DNA of 64,000 nucleotides from Gigaspora rosea (taxonomy: Eukaryota > Glomeromycota > Glomeromycetes > Diversisporales > Gigasporaceae), in contig QKWP01000195.1 of NCBI GenBank assembly GCA_003550325.1, positions 152,051 through 216,050 of the forward strand. Direction: 5' to 3'. Positions 23,603 through 34,631 of the stretch are shown one piece after another; the first letter of the stretch is position 1; each line of letters opens with the position of its first letter. The notes under the pieces are model-generated. The model made no database searches. It saw only the letters and a list, made by a program, of their open reading frames with translations, and had not been told where the DNA came from. The position numbers and the translations under genes were made by a program.

Positions 23603-24383
23603 GGCCACGCAAAGTTAATTTTTCGTTTGCATAACATGGTGTTCCATAATTCCAGTCGGCGTGTCGGTTTTATTTTTAATCTATTAATAAATTGATAAGC
23701 TCATATTCGGTTTGCATATCATGGAATCAGAATTTTTGAATTTTTTTTCAGATCTATTAGTTAATTCCGGAAAATTAAGGCCATCTTCAGGTGACAACGG
23801 AGAAACTACAGTGCAGGAACCCTTAAATCAACTAGTCCTATGTATGTGGCCAAATTTTGGATTGGGTTGGAAGTTGGGTCTGATTCGGTCGGAGTCAATA
23901 AAATTGCAGAAAATTTTGCGAATAAAAAAAAAAAAAAACAAAAATATAGCATAAAAAAAAAAGTTTAACTTTTTTTAAAAATTTTTTTAAAAATTTTTTT
24001 TATAATTTTGCTAATCCTGGCCGGCATTATGGTAATTCTGGCCAAAATTATAGCGGCCAAATTTTATGTTTATTAATAAAAATAGTTAACTTTAAACCTT
24101 TATAAAAGTAGTTAAACTTTATAAATTAAAAAACTAATTCTATAGCTTTATTCTTAAAGTCTTTCTCTACACTGCTATAAAAAGAAAAATTGTCCTAGCT
24201 ATACTAATTATTTTTTTATAACAGTTTAAAAATTATCAATTTCGCTTGTTGATTTAAGGGTTCCCGCACTGTATTAAATGGCAAAAATGGAATATTTGCA
24301 CAAAAGGAATTTTAAAAAAAACTTTTTTTTGGAAAAGTTGGGTCGGCGGGTTATGCAAAACGAAAAATTAACTTTGCGTGGCC
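23603..24383. mobile_element. Family G TIR element, copy 2
   Basis: The terminal repeats are nearly perfect over about 33 bp: GGCCACGCAAAGTTAATTTT at the left and AAAATTAACTTTGCGTGGCC at the right. The family body is split at 23809-24271 by a nested element. It is non-coding; the 80-codon ORF across it is chance. Confidence 0.8.
23809..24271. mobile_element. Nested 463-bp Tc1/mariner-type element with TA duplication
   Basis: The TIRs (24 bp, one mismatch) are CAGTGCAGGAACCCTTAAAT and its complement ending CCCGCACTG. TA flanks both sides (23807-23808, 24272-24273). The homologous host copy at 21742-22324 has uninterrupted sequence (GGAGAAAAAATTAAATGGC) at this point. Confidence 0.85.
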
Positions 24384-24920
24384 AAATAGATTTCAAGAGA
24401 AAATTTATCTTATTAAATTAACATATAGCAATTGTAAATTTAATTATTTTTGCAAGTTTAACCGGTTAAATAAAAAAAAATCGAACTAGTTATTATAACT
24501 AGTTACTTATATGAAAATGAACTAGCTATTATAGTTTATGACGTGTTAACAAACTTGATAAACTAGCTAGTTAAACTGGTTTTGATTCTGACGATAAAAG
24601 TTTAAGTTCCGAACTGAGTCAATACGGTTAACCTTAACTATTTAACCAAGCTCTCTCTTACGATTGTCACAATAGAATACACGTGTACTACTAAAATTAT
24701 TACGACAGCTAATCTATAATGCTGATCTCGACATTACAGTAATCCTTAATATAATACAAAGTTATTTTGGCCAAAAAACTTTTACTTAATGACTAAAAAC
24801 TACTTGCTATTCTAAACTAGTTTCAATTCTTCTCTTTTGAATTTTATGTTGCATATTGAATCTTACAATCGGATTTGACTGGACTGTCAAATTTTTACGT
24901 TGACTTTACTCGATAGTAGT

Positions 24921-25681
24921 TAGTGATGGGCAAATCCCGATTTTTTTAAAAATCCCGCGCGGGATTCGCGAGATCGAGTAGAATTTCCAAAATTTTCACG
25001 ATTAATAAATAAATATATATATATATCATCATAGGAATGTAATTTCTCGTTAAAATAAATAATCATTTCTTATAAATCTTACTGCATTATATTACAAATA
25101 TAATGCTTATATAGATTTTGCCTACTTTTAAACATTTGAATCTTATAATTATTAAAAATATTATTACAGTATATTTAAAAATTATTATGGTAACAAACCG
25201 ATCAAATCATATAATCGTATAAAAATTTATAAGTAATCAGGTGCATAATCAGGTATAAATGCGCTAAAATTTATAAGAATAAGGTTATATACATACAAAA
25301 ATTCATAAACGACTCATAAGAAAATAATCGGGCTTATAATTTCTGATAAATAGCCACTTTTATACTCAATAATAATCAATAATAGATTCCACTTTATTAA
25401 TAATGACAATTTAAAAAATATATTTCAATATACAGTTTGCGCATTATCTCTGCATGTACGTACGTATACAAATATGTGGAACGAGAAACAAATCAAAAGT
25501 TAATGCGTGCATAATATTTTTATTTACATCAAATACTAATTGCCACTTATGTTAAAGCAGGCCGGATAATTTGTTAATGCGGGCCAGATGTTATGATAAC
25601 GCAGGCCAGACAATCTTATATTAAAAATCCTGCGCGGGAGTTTTTAAATCCCACGCGGATCCCGCACGTTGCCCATCACTA
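24921..25681. mobile_element. 761-bp non-autonomous hAT element with 8-bp target duplication
   Basis: TIRs are TAGTGATGGGCAA and TTGCCCATCACTA. ATAGTAGT is exactly duplicated at 24913-24920 and 25682-25689. Subterminal CCCGCGCGGGA words occur on both sides. No transposase frame is present. The stretch 24384-24912 before it holds ACTAGTTA-rich sequence with no gene. Confidence 0.88.
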
Positions 25682-25689
25682 ATAGTAGT

Positions 25690-26130
25690 GCAGTTTTTAA
25701 AACCCTAACGTAAATCGATTATTTTTTTTTGAGTACATTTATTCCTCACTCGGGATGAGATTTGATATTCCTCATGTTATCTCCAAAATTTACTAGGGTA
25801 ACCCCTGTCGCATTTTTAACAAAAAATGCCCCTCTCGCGATCATACCTTAAATTTAACCCTAACCCTAACCCCAACACTAATTCTAACCAACCATAACTC
25901 TAACCCTAACCCTAATATAACTAGGGTTTTATTTTTATTTGAGGAGGGGGTGAATAATTCACCCGGGTGATGAATCATTTTTTTTCTACCCATCGATGGC
26001 CTATCCCTATAAGAAAAGCGGTACGGGTTGTGGTACGAGTTGGTGTCGGGAATGCTCGAATTGGCACGGATCTTGTGGCACGCACAGGAACGTTTTACGG
26101 AATGGCACGGACATTACGGCAAAGGGTGGC
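25690..26130. repeat. Interstitial telomere-like tract and surroundings
   Basis: AACCCTAACCCTAACCCCAA and further CTAACCCTAA words lie at 25855-25921 and are followed by CTAGGGTTTTAT. From about 26010 the sequence turns into GGCACGG words. No TIR pair could be assigned with confidence. Confidence 0.6.
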
Positions 26131-26640
26131 GCGTAATATCACGTCATATGAAATGCACGTTCAGATGACACGTATGTGTACGTTACACACGTGTTGGCTC
26201 GTTTCGTGGAGAGCGAAAGATCAGTAAAGGACTTTTTTAAAAAAAGAGATATCTAATGATTTCACTGATGAAGCTTTCCTGTGTGTCTTAACAAAAAAAT
26301 TCCTTACAAATTTTGCTTCATATGCATTAGCTTGTTCATCTTATATTGATTACTTATGTAAATTTATGTTTTAATAGTTAATCTACATCGTTTTCGCGAT
26401 GGCACGTGAATTTACGTTAATTACCTGTGCCAAATCCCGTGCCGATTCGACTAGTAAACTGCGCCATTTACGGTCCAATCGGCACGGGCATGCGGTCCCA
26501 TACGGCCCACGGAATCCGTACCAATTCGGACCTTACCGTACAAATCCGGATCTTGACCCGTGCCACAAATGTCCGTGCCTATTCGACGCAACCCGTGCCG
26601 ATCCGGTCCAATTTTCTTGTATGGTATAAGGAACGGCAAT
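26130..26640. repeat. GGCACGG dispersed repeat, copy 2
   Basis: 26150-26290 is the inverted counterpart of 1010-1165, and 26300-26630 is the direct counterpart of 1-306. The overlapping ORFs on both strands are by-products of the GC-richer CCCGTGCC words. Confidence 0.6.
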
Positions 26641-26896
26641 GTGACTACGTTGTGTCACACTTGAATGCAATTGTGAAATTACCGAAATTATCTATGATTA
26701 TCAATTCCACAATTCCAAAACTTTGTGGAATTACGTAAATGTGTTATCACTACGTAGGTTTTGCTCAAAACAATCCCGTAAGTGTTTCAGAATTATTATC
26801 CTATTTTTCTATTTCTCATTAAATAATTTTTGATATTATGCCAAAATTTTTCTTTCAGAAAAAATTGTATAAACATAAAAATAAAGAGGACAAACT

Positions 26897-27649
26897 ATGG
26901 TAAATTCGCAAACCTGGTTTGACCAAAATTATCCCACAAATAGCACTTGTACAAGAGTTGAAGATAAGGAAAATTATGGCAAAACCAGAGATCAGATAGT
27001 TAATTTAAATATTAGTTATCAAAATTTAGAAGGTATTTTACAACTGGATAGTTCACTCCCCAACCTAAAAAAATTGAACTGTTCATTTAATAATCTAACT
27101 GGACTCTCTTGGAACTCGCTTCCTAATTTGGAAGAACTTGATGAAGCTTACAATCAACTAGCAGGCGGTGGTTTTGGTTTACCAAACTCTCCTAATATGA
27201 AAAGATTAAATTTTTCTCATAATAGAATCACTGCTTATTATTTTGACACTCCCAATTTAGCTTATTTAGATGTTTCTAATAATTTACTTAGTATTTTGGA
27301 TCTTCATAGCACTGTAAGTTTAGTGGAGTTAAAATGTTCCAATAATCCCATTTCTAACTTGACTCTAACCCAATCTTCCAAGCTTGTTCTTTTTGATTGT
27401 TTGGGCGTTAGATTTGACAATACTAATGTTTCAAATCAAAGTATAACTTCCAATTCTACTTCTTTTTCTCCTTCAGATTCCACTATTTCCCCAAACACAA
27501 CGAACTATAACAACCCGGCCCTCCTCGCAAGCACTATTGGATTGGGAATTTATTCAGGAATAAGCACACTTGGTTGGCTAATCTTAAGTTTCGTTTTTTT
27601 TTACAAACGTTGTTTACTAAAAGATGTTATCCCAACTCCGGGAAGTTAA
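26897..27649 (+). CDS. Leucine-rich repeat protein with C-terminal membrane segment
   Basis: This is a 250-residue single-exon protein. The N-terminus (AQ/SQTWFDQNYP, DYGK/NYGKTRDQI) matches the opening of AMF LRR proteins. It is followed by about six LRRs of about 21 residues (LNISYQNLEGIL, LKKLNCSFNNLTGL, LEELDEAYNQL, MKRLNFSHNRI, LAYLDVSNNLL, LVELKCSNNPI). A Ser/Thr/Asn-rich linker leads to a hydrophobic segment (about 209-236, ending FVFFYKR) and a short basic tail, which suggests a type of tail-anchored or single-pass topology. No signal peptide is visible. A GT-AG pair at 26778-26858 may be a 5' UTR intron. The frame is intact. Function is unknown; LRRs generally bind protein partners. 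Confidence 0.8.
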   Translation: MVNSQTWFDQNYPTNSTCTRVEDKENYGKTRDQIVNLNISYQNLEGILQLDSSLPNLKKLNCSFNNLTGLSWNSLPNLEELDEAYNQLAGGGFGLPNSPNMKRLNFSHNRITAYYFDTPNLAYLDVSNNLLSILDLHSTVSLVELKCSNNPISNLTLTQSSKLVLFDCLGVRFDNTNVSNQSITSNSTSFSPSDSTISPNTTNYNNPALLASTIGLGIYSGISTLGWLILSFVFFYKRCLLKDVIPTPGS

Positions 27650-28175
27650 TGTTTATCCAATTGATAATTTTATAAGTAAGCCTTTTTCTTCATGTAATTC
27701 AAGTTAATATTTTTGTCACTGTATTATGTCAATATTTTTCTACATAATAGTATCTTCTTTACGAAATAAATAATGTAGATGTTTAATTAAACCTTTATTA
27801 ATAATACTGGATGTTATACCCGTCGTTGGATGACGGGTTAGATTTAAACCTCCTTTTAATTTATATTTTATTTGTTTTTTAATATTAACAATACAAACAC
27901 ATTGCACAATATCTTATAAAGGTCTGTTAAAGGCATTCCTCTGTTTTTATTTTTGTGATGCATATAATGATTATTTGCGTTAAATTAAAAGATCACATGA
28001 ATTGTGATGAAAAAAAGAAATTTTCATTAGTTAGTGCAGTATAGTATTTGTAGGTATATTTACAGTATAACGGGCATCTAAAGATTGGAACCGGGCTTAT
28101 TTTTACAAACCGGTTTTATAAATTTACAACCGAATATAAATCGTTTATATTATTAAACACAATTAATCGAATATA
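27650..28175. other. Intergenic, nothing supported
   Basis: 3' flank of the LRR gene. ATGACGGGTTAGATTTAAAC and ATAACGGGCATCTAAAGATT at 27831 and 28068 hint at a decayed repeat. ACCGGTTT words precede the foldback at 28176. Confidence 0.4.
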
Positions 28176-28414
28176 TTACAGCTGTTTTCATAATTTCTGG
28201 ACCACCTAAAACTTTTTTCGTTTCCCGAAACCTCTTCGATCCCGTTCTCAGAATCACCTACCTTTTCGGAAACTATTTCGCTGTGCTTGTAACTTCGATA
28301 CGGAGACAGCGAAATAGTTTCCGAAAAGGTAGGTGATTCTTAGAACGGGATCGAAGAGGTTTCGGGAAACGAAAAAATTTTTAGATGGTCCAGAAATTAT
28401 GAAAACAGCTGTAA
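28176..28414. mobile_element. Near-perfect 109-bp-arm foldback element
   Basis: Arms 28176-28284 and 28306-28414 are almost identical inverted copies around a 21-bp loop, from TTACAGCTGTTTTCATAATT to its complement. Only a few mismatches (for example CTCAGAATC versus GATTCTTAG) are present. The ends can be read as TA plus CAGCTG. There is no ORF. The low divergence suggests a young insertion or gene-conversion-like maintenance. Confidence 0.85.
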
Positions 28415-28424
28415 TCCGGTTAAA

Positions 28425-28560
28425 CTTGGTTATTCGGTTATATTAATCCGGCTAAAATCGATTATCGGTTATATTAATCCGGTTAAAATTGATTAATCAG
28501 TTACATTAATCAGGCTGAATTCGATTAATCAGTTATTAAGTTATCATTCGATTTTACCGT
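28425..28560. repeat. Short tandem repeat GGTTATATTAATCCGG
   Basis: Four to five imperfect units of about 35 bp (GGTTATATTAATCCGGTTAAAATCGATTA-like, shown here in part only) directly follow the foldback. Confidence 0.6.
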
Positions 28561-28757
28561 TACAGCTATTATCATTATTCCTGAAAGATGTTCCCTTATG
28601 TGATTCGTATGAAATGTTTTATAAGGGCGTTAACTGCAAACCGAAGGAAACAGAAGAATTATTCACTTCGGCACCGAATGTACTGAATATAATTCAGTCA
28701 CACGGTCAGATAATATTAAATGGAAATGACCATCCTTTACCCATCACAATCTAAATA

Positions 28758-29062
28758 CAGTCAGACCTCTCTAAATGCATGCCGTGGGCCTACAAAAAAC
28801 CATGCATTTAGAGAGATATGCATTTAGAGAAGTAAAAATCTATAAGTAATCATATAAGTTGGGACTAGTGATGCCTGACGAAATGACGAAACCTGACGAA
28901 ACCATAAGTTTCGTCATTGACGAAACTTGACGAAACTTATGGTTTCGTCATTTCGCCAAGGCAAAATTAGTTTCGCCAGGCATCTATAGTTGGGACCAAG
29001 CCAAGTCATGCATTTAGAGAGTTTATGCATTTAGGGAGGTTGCGTTTAGAGAGGTCTGACTG
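28758..29062. mobile_element. pogo/mariner-type MITE with TA duplication, hosting another element
   Basis: Ends are CAGTCAGACCTCTCTAAATG and TTTAGAGAGGTCTGACTG, with TA at 28756-28757 and 29063-29064. Subterminal ATGCATTTAGAGAG words repeat inside. It resembles 47965-48696 in its first ten bases and layout. Confidence 0.85.
28866..28988. mobile_element. Nested 123-bp hAT-type MITE
   Basis: GTTGGGAC is duplicated at 28858-28865 and 28989-28996. TIRs begin TAGTGATGCCTGACGAAA and end TTTCGCCAGGCATCTATA. The interior is an array of GACGAAAC words in both orientations. Confidence 0.8.
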
Positions 29063-29126
29063 TATTTGGACCTTTAGGTGCTAAAATCAAAGTAGGAAAC
29101 AAGTACATCGTACGTATCAGGGCTTG

Positions 29127-29345
29127 TCAAATTTTCCGATTCTGGTAAAATAATAATAGATACCACAGATATAGATTACGTGAAAAGTGTAGACTTTCAA
29201 TTACAATATCATCGAAAGCCTCGCCACCATATGATATCATTGCCAATTGCGTTGATTCTATGAACCAATAAGGCCAGACCAATTTAATTCGGTGGTTTAC
29301 GTTACCCCCTTTTTTTCCTCCCCACCTCTTACTTATAAAAATCAC
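29127..29345 (-). pseudogene. Possible glutathione S-transferase-like N-terminal fragment
   Basis: The minus-strand frame contains RIKLVWPYWFIESTQLAMI followed by SYGGEAFDDIVIE. This resembles the first beta-alpha-beta unit of GST-type thioredoxin folds (a KLxYWxxxGxxEPxRLxLxYGGxxFEDxRI pattern). The catalytic region is not conserved and no following exon was found. It may be a single decayed exon, and chance similarity cannot be excluded. Confidence 0.25.
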
Positions 29346-29579
29346 TTAATAAATTCGACAAAGAATCTGATTGGTCATTTGATCAGAAAAACCAATCAAA
29401 TTCTTTTATTGGATCCATTGATGAGTTACTGTACTTAAGCCAAGTTTTATCGAATATATAAAATACAAGACTTGTGGCCATTTCGGTAACAATGAAAAGA
29501 GTGTTAGTTGTGTTGGAATTATCATGATTTTTATCATGGTTTCTATAAAAAAATTCTGTTACAAACCTATTCGACACAT

Positions 29580-31300
29580 AATGCGTTTTAAGGTTGAGTT
29601 TGCATCGAAATTATTTTGATTTCTATCATAAATTATTATAAAAATTCTCATACAAAGTTTGCTCGTTATTCTAATAATATGGTTAGGGTTAAATTACGTT
29701 GTTCACGTAGTTCACGTTGGAATTCTTATCTGTTATAGTTCTGTCACGAGTTACGGTTACAAACCTTACTATGTGTGCCGTAGTTTCTGAAGAGCCCTTG
29801 CACTTAGTAAAAGGGGTATAAATAAATGACGAGATATATAATGATTTGAAAACAGCAAAGATGAAACGAAAATATAATTCGAGTGACTCACGTGATCATG
29901 CGATCGATCAGGGTAATCACGGGAATCAGAGTGTTGGGCAGATCGAGTACAAAGAGTACTATTGCATCTAAAGTAGCCCCCTATTTAAAGTAACGCCTGA
30001 CTAAAATCAAGCCCCATCTTCATGCATGCATTAAGTCGCTATAATTTTTACTAGCGACATTTATATAATTTAAAGTACTCTTCGAATTATAGTGAAGCGG
30101 GGACCTTATATATAGTTATCCCGGTCCTTATGCGGTATTGTTTTATTTTGCAAACAGTAGTAGATAATGCTATTAATGAATAGAGTGTATTTTAAAAGCA
30201 TATTAGCCTTGGAATTATTGAAATCGTCAATTTGGATGTTAACTTTGCAAGAAAAGAGGAGTGGCAGGCTCAAAAGAAGCAATTTACTATGTACAAGAAA
30301 ATGTGAGTGCGTTCTACGTGGTAATGTAAAAATTGCTCAAAGTTTTAATCATGCGAATTTTTACTATTGTGCTCTTTTTATTGATTACACAATTTTTTTA
30401 TTTAAATTTATAAAGCAGTTTTTTTTTTAAATATAACTGTATTTTATATTTTTTTAAATAAATGTTATGTAAATTTTATCACTTTTTATTTATGCAAACA
30501 ATTGTTTACGATATAAGTAATATTATTAATAGTCATATAATTTTTATCACTTGGACATATAATTTTACCTTTTTAATTTTTCACCAATTGAGAAATAATG
30601 CACATAGTTTCAAAATTAAAGAATGACTTAGGTTAATTTGAAATTGGCTTAAATTGTGAAATAACGCAGAACATATATATATTTGAGCCAAAATTCGTGC
30701 GTGCATTTAGAGAGGCTGTGCCCTTATAAAGGGTGCACTCATGGAAGTTTTACTGTTCAAATACAAATTAAATTTATTTGACATTGTCCAATGACAACAC
30801 TGCACAGGACTCTCAATCTAAAATATCTCATGATATGTTCATTTGCTTCTTGCATTATGAAATAAGCTAAATTTCATCACCAAATCCAAGTCTTTGGTTG
30901 CCAAAATTAAAATTTAGTTACCGAATTTCATATTAATAAATCAATGCCGAACCCTAAAAAATTTTTTGGTCCTCCTATCTAGACTGATAACAAGTCCAAC
31001 CCATCCACTTTTGACATATTACATTGTGCATATAAATTTATTATAACGACGCACTTTAATCTGAAAATATCAATTTCTCAGCGCAAATCCCATTAGTAGT
31101 CAAAATTTTCGGTTTTTTGGGTATTTTATAAATTTGCCATAATGTCTTTTATCAATTTGATCAGTTAGAGGTTATATTAGATCGATGTTTCTTCAATATC
31201 GACCGTATCAATAATTTAGTCTCAACTACTATGCTGCTAGATACTTACTGCAACTGCATCCTGTGCGACTCGAACCTCTCGAACCTTGTTGGATGTCATG
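29580..31300. other. Intergenic, no gene supported
   Basis: A short ORF starting MKRKYNSSDSRDH (from about 29861) and a frame ending EEWQAQKKQFTMYKKM (about 30190-30300, with stops upstream) look vaguely protein-like. Neither can be assigned. GCATTTAGAGAGGCTGTG near 30708 is a stray pogo-type end. The remainder is AT-rich. Confidence 0.4.
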
Positions 31301-31320
31301 AAATCATGATCATGGAAGGT

Positions 31321-31486
31321 GGTCACTTCACCGACAATCATTTCACCGAAAGTTCATTTAGCCGACATCACATAGGGTTAGGGTTAGGGTTTTATTAGTT
31401 GCAGGTATGTATTTTTAGTAAATTGTCACTTGGTGTGATGTCGGTTAAGTGAGCTGTCGGTGAAATGATTGTCGGTGAAATGACAC
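31321..31486. mobile_element. ACCGACA-word TIR element with telomere-like core
   Basis: Arms of about 52 bp are built from TCATTTCACCGACA words: GGTCACTTCACCGACAATCA at the left, TGATTGTCGGTGAAATGACA at the right. The centre is TTAGGGTTAGGGTTAGGGTT (about 31375-31394). The target duplication is not resolved. Confidence 0.75.
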
Positions 31487-31734
31487 GTATCCGAAATCAT
31501 ACACTCCCTTATCATGCATGATTACATTCCTGGTCCCTATGAAAACTAGAAACACGGGAATGCATGTAAAAATACGAAATTGTATGCGGGTAAGCACGGG
31601 TTTCATAATCACTACACGGAAACTGCACAGAAACTGATCATCCAAAAAATTTAATACACGTTATCACACGAAATATTGAAATCCGTGCACTATCGTGCAT
31701 AGTATTATAACCATTTATTAACGTGTATTAATCT

Positions 31735-32270
31735 TAATGATCACATAATTTCCGTGCACTAACGTGACAATCGTTAAGATTCTTAACGATCATAAATTTC
31801 GTGCACTAACGTGCACAATCGTTAAGATTCTTAACGATCATAATTTTCGTGCACTGACATGCATAATCGTTAAGATTCTTAACGATCATAATCATAATTT
31901 TTGTGCTTTGACGTGCACAATCGTTAAGATTCTTAACGAAAGTTTCAGTTCACTGACGTAACGATCATCACAATCGTTAAGGTTCTTAACGATCATTTCT
32001 GTACAAAATGTATGATCATCACAATCGTTAAGACTCCTTAACGATCATAATTTCAGTGCATTAATATCGTGATCGTCACAATCGTTAAGATTCTTAACGA
32101 TCATAATTTTTGTGCATGATATCACAATTGTCACAATTGTTAAGATCCTTAACGATCATAATTTCATGTACTAACATGATGATCATTAAGATCCTTAACG
32201 ATCATAATTCCGTGCATTAACGTGATGATCGTTAAGATTCTTAATGATTATAAATTCCGTGCATTGACGC
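31735..32270. repeat. Array of about ten 46-56-bp units, each with a palindromic iteron
   Basis: Each unit has ATCGTTAAG-ATT-CTTAACGAT (9-bp arms, 3-nt loop), then CATAATTT and (C/T)CGTGCA(C/T)T(A/G)ACGTG. Units are well conserved at the centre and looser toward 32200. The phased hairpins could form cruciforms or bind a dimeric protein. The apparent repeat peptide in one frame is a by-product. Confidence 0.85.
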
Positions 32271-32284
32271 GCACAAAAACATTT

Positions 32285-33075
32285 ATTTTGTTGTTTTTTT
32301 TTTTTTTTTTTTTTTTTTTTGCACTTATCAATAATAATTTCCGTGCATTGACGCGCACAAATTACATTTGATTTGTAAGCAAATAAATATTGCTTTTTTT
32401 TTTTTTTTTTTTACTCTTATCATTTTTATCATCTTATATTTTTTTATAATTTTTTTTTTTTACAACTCATTAATTTTTATATAATTTTTTTTAGTTATTG
32501 TCATTGTTTAAACCATCCTTTAGAGTTATTGCCTTGGAAGCTACTCTTTTGGAATCACTATCATTTTTGGTGTATGTTTTTCATCATTTTTGGTGGTATC
32601 GCAGCTTTATTTTTTTTTACTATTATTTTTTTCTTTTATTTTTTATCTCTCTGTATATTATTGCATTTTAGCCTCTCCCTTGAGTTACTGCCATTGGAGT
32701 TGCCACAATCGGAGTTGTCCCTATTGGAGTTATTTCTAGAGTAGTCATTTCGATTTTTTTTTAAACCTTTCATTTTGGTACTATTACTTTGTTTTTTTTA
32801 CGATATTATTAGTTGCTGGGTTATTTTTAAAGTCGGTAGTTTTAGTAATTAGAAGTATTTTCTTATTCGCATGTAAATTATTAAATTAAACTATTTGTAT
32901 TATAAAATTTAATTAATAAAATAATTAAATAATTAAGTTATTTAATAAAATACAAAATTTAGTTAATAAAACTTATAAAATTTAGTTAATAAAATAATAA
33001 AATTTAGTTAATAAAATAATGCATATACGATATATGTTATTATGTATATATGTATGGACATATGCTATTATATGT
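32285..33075. repeat. Poly-T/T-rich low-complexity stretch
   Basis: Long T runs at 32289-32321 and 32394-32412 are each followed by AATTTCCGTGCATTGACGCGCAC or related words left over from the iteron array. After 32500 a T-rich region holds TTGGAGTTG words, and 32870-33010 has AAATTTAGTTAATAAAA repeated four times. Confidence 0.6.
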
Positions 33076-33076
33076 T

Positions 33077-33224
33077 ACCTGCACGTAAATATGCACGAGA
33101 CAATGCACGAGAAAACACATAAAATTGCACGTAAGTACGTGCAGCGTTGCACGGAATCCGCGCCCTTTTACGTGCCATGAACTTGCTTTCCCGTGCATTG
33201 TCCCGTGTATATTTACGTGCAGGT
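33077..33224. mobile_element. 148-bp inverted-repeat element
   Basis: Ends are ACCTGCACGTAAATATGCAC and GTGTATATTTACGTGCAGGT, with the arms continuing through GAGACAATGCACGAGAAA. It is non-coding and shares GCACGG words with the 1-kb and 26-kb repeats. Confidence 0.7.
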
Positions 33225-33479
33225 TTGTGTGGTCACGTATTCAAACTTTTCCGTGTATTTCAGTATTATTCCGTGCTGTAATTTCTCATAGGGGGTATTT
33301 CGGTAATAAGTTTTTATTTAATCATAATTCGAGTTAACTCTAATACAGAATGAATTCTTTTTACATTCAAATTTATTTAGAAATCCATTGAAACTTATTT
33401 CTATTTAGAATTGATAGATGTTGAAGTAAAACTTGCAGTTATGAACCGGCATTCTCAACATCGGTATGATTTTTGCAGG

Positions 33480-34050
33480 GCTATCCCCAACTTACCGGGT
33501 CAGATGCATCGGACCCAGGTCAACATTTAGCCTTAGTAGTTAGCAAGTTCTATAGCAAAATTATCAGCTGGGCATTTTTTACTTAATTATGGATATGATT
33601 TATTAGTAAAATTTTTTATGATCTTGGGCAAATTAATCGATTCTGATCCGACCATGGGTCCGATGCAATTCGGCGTATCCCGACCCGGAATTTTTGGGAC
33701 CTTTACGAGTTCATCGGTATCGGTATATCAAGAGTAGACTTGCATCAAATACGTAATACTGACTCTCGGTATACAGTATCACACTTTTAATTTGGCTTGC
33801 CTGCATTTTATTTTAAACAAATGTTGGATAATTCATACAGAAGGGTCACCAAAATTCCGGGTTGGAACAAGTCGGAGTGCATCGGAATCATGATCGGCTG
33901 AATCGATCAATTTTACCAAGATTATTAAAAATTTTACTAATGAAATCATATTCATCAAGTAAAAAATGCCAGCTGATAACTTTTCTATAGAACCTGTTAA
34001 CTACTAGGGCAACGCCGACATAGATCCGATCTGGAAATTTGGATACCCTC
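33480..34050. mobile_element. Element with about 200-bp diverged terminal inverted repeats
   Basis: TTAGTAGTTAGCAAGTTCTA...TATCAGCTGGGCATTTTTTA at the left matches the complement of TAAAAAATGCCAGCTGATAA...CTAGTAGTTAAC-type sequence at the right. The arms carry on through GATCGATTC and CCCGGAATTTT. The exact ends are fuzzy and no ORF is present. Confidence 0.65.
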
Positions 34051-34063
34051 CTGTAAAAAGTAA

Positions 34064-34240
34064 TGAAAATAACCTCCCTATAACGAACTCTTGATATAAT
34101 GAACTAAAAAATTTTGAATTTTATAATAGTTCGATATAAAAATGGTTATGGTTTCTTAAGAAAATATAGTAATTTTGTATAACGAACTTTTTTTTAACGC
34201 CAGAACCAATAGTTCGTTATAGAAAGAGTTGATTGTACCT
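34064..34240. mobile_element. Small pogo-type MITE
   Basis: AACCTCCCTATAACGAACTC at the left pairs with GTTCGTTATAGAAAGAGTTG at the right, and TAGTTCGTTATA-type words recur between. TA is plausible at both ends, but divergence prevents a firm boundary. 34241-34630 shows no gene. Confidence 0.55.
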
Positions 34241-34631
34241 GCATACCACCCAGTTAAATTCGGTATTAACCGGTTTTCAATTACATGTAAATCCAATTCG
34301 ATTTTTTGAAGAATATGAAAATGACCGGAGCGAAGGATCTGGTAATTGTAGCAGCGTAGGTCTTAGTTGTGAATCTGAAAATGAAAATAATGATCTCGAA
34401 TAGATTGGGGTTTTTTTGAATACTTATATATAACGAAAACGATAATCTTGAATAAAGGGTACTTTGCATTTCTAGGATCAGGTAAAATACAAAAATCATC
34501 CTCAAAAATGTCAGGGTATTTTTTCATTTGATTTTTGAAATTTTTTTTTGTGTTTTTCTTTCTTTGAACTAACTCTTTTTTTTTTATTTTTAAAGAGCGT
34601 TTTACGGTATTTAAAAAAAATTTTATTGTTT

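Noticed and set aside
23712-23954. 80-aa ORF
   Set aside because: It crosses the boundary of a nested TIR element in a non-coding host element.
26897-27649. Bacterial (endosymbiont) origin of the LRR gene
   Set aside because: LRR proteins with this opening and repeat style are known to me from the fungal nuclear genomes. The flanks are the same repeat-rich DNA, and there is no sign of bacterial signals.
31764-31961. Repeat peptide ORF (TIVKILNDH units)
   Set aside because: It is the translation of the non-coding iteron array. Unit lengths are not multiples of three throughout.
31735-32270. CRISPR-like array
   Set aside because: Repeats of 46-56 bp have similar rather than unique spacers, there are no cas genes and the context is eukaryotic.
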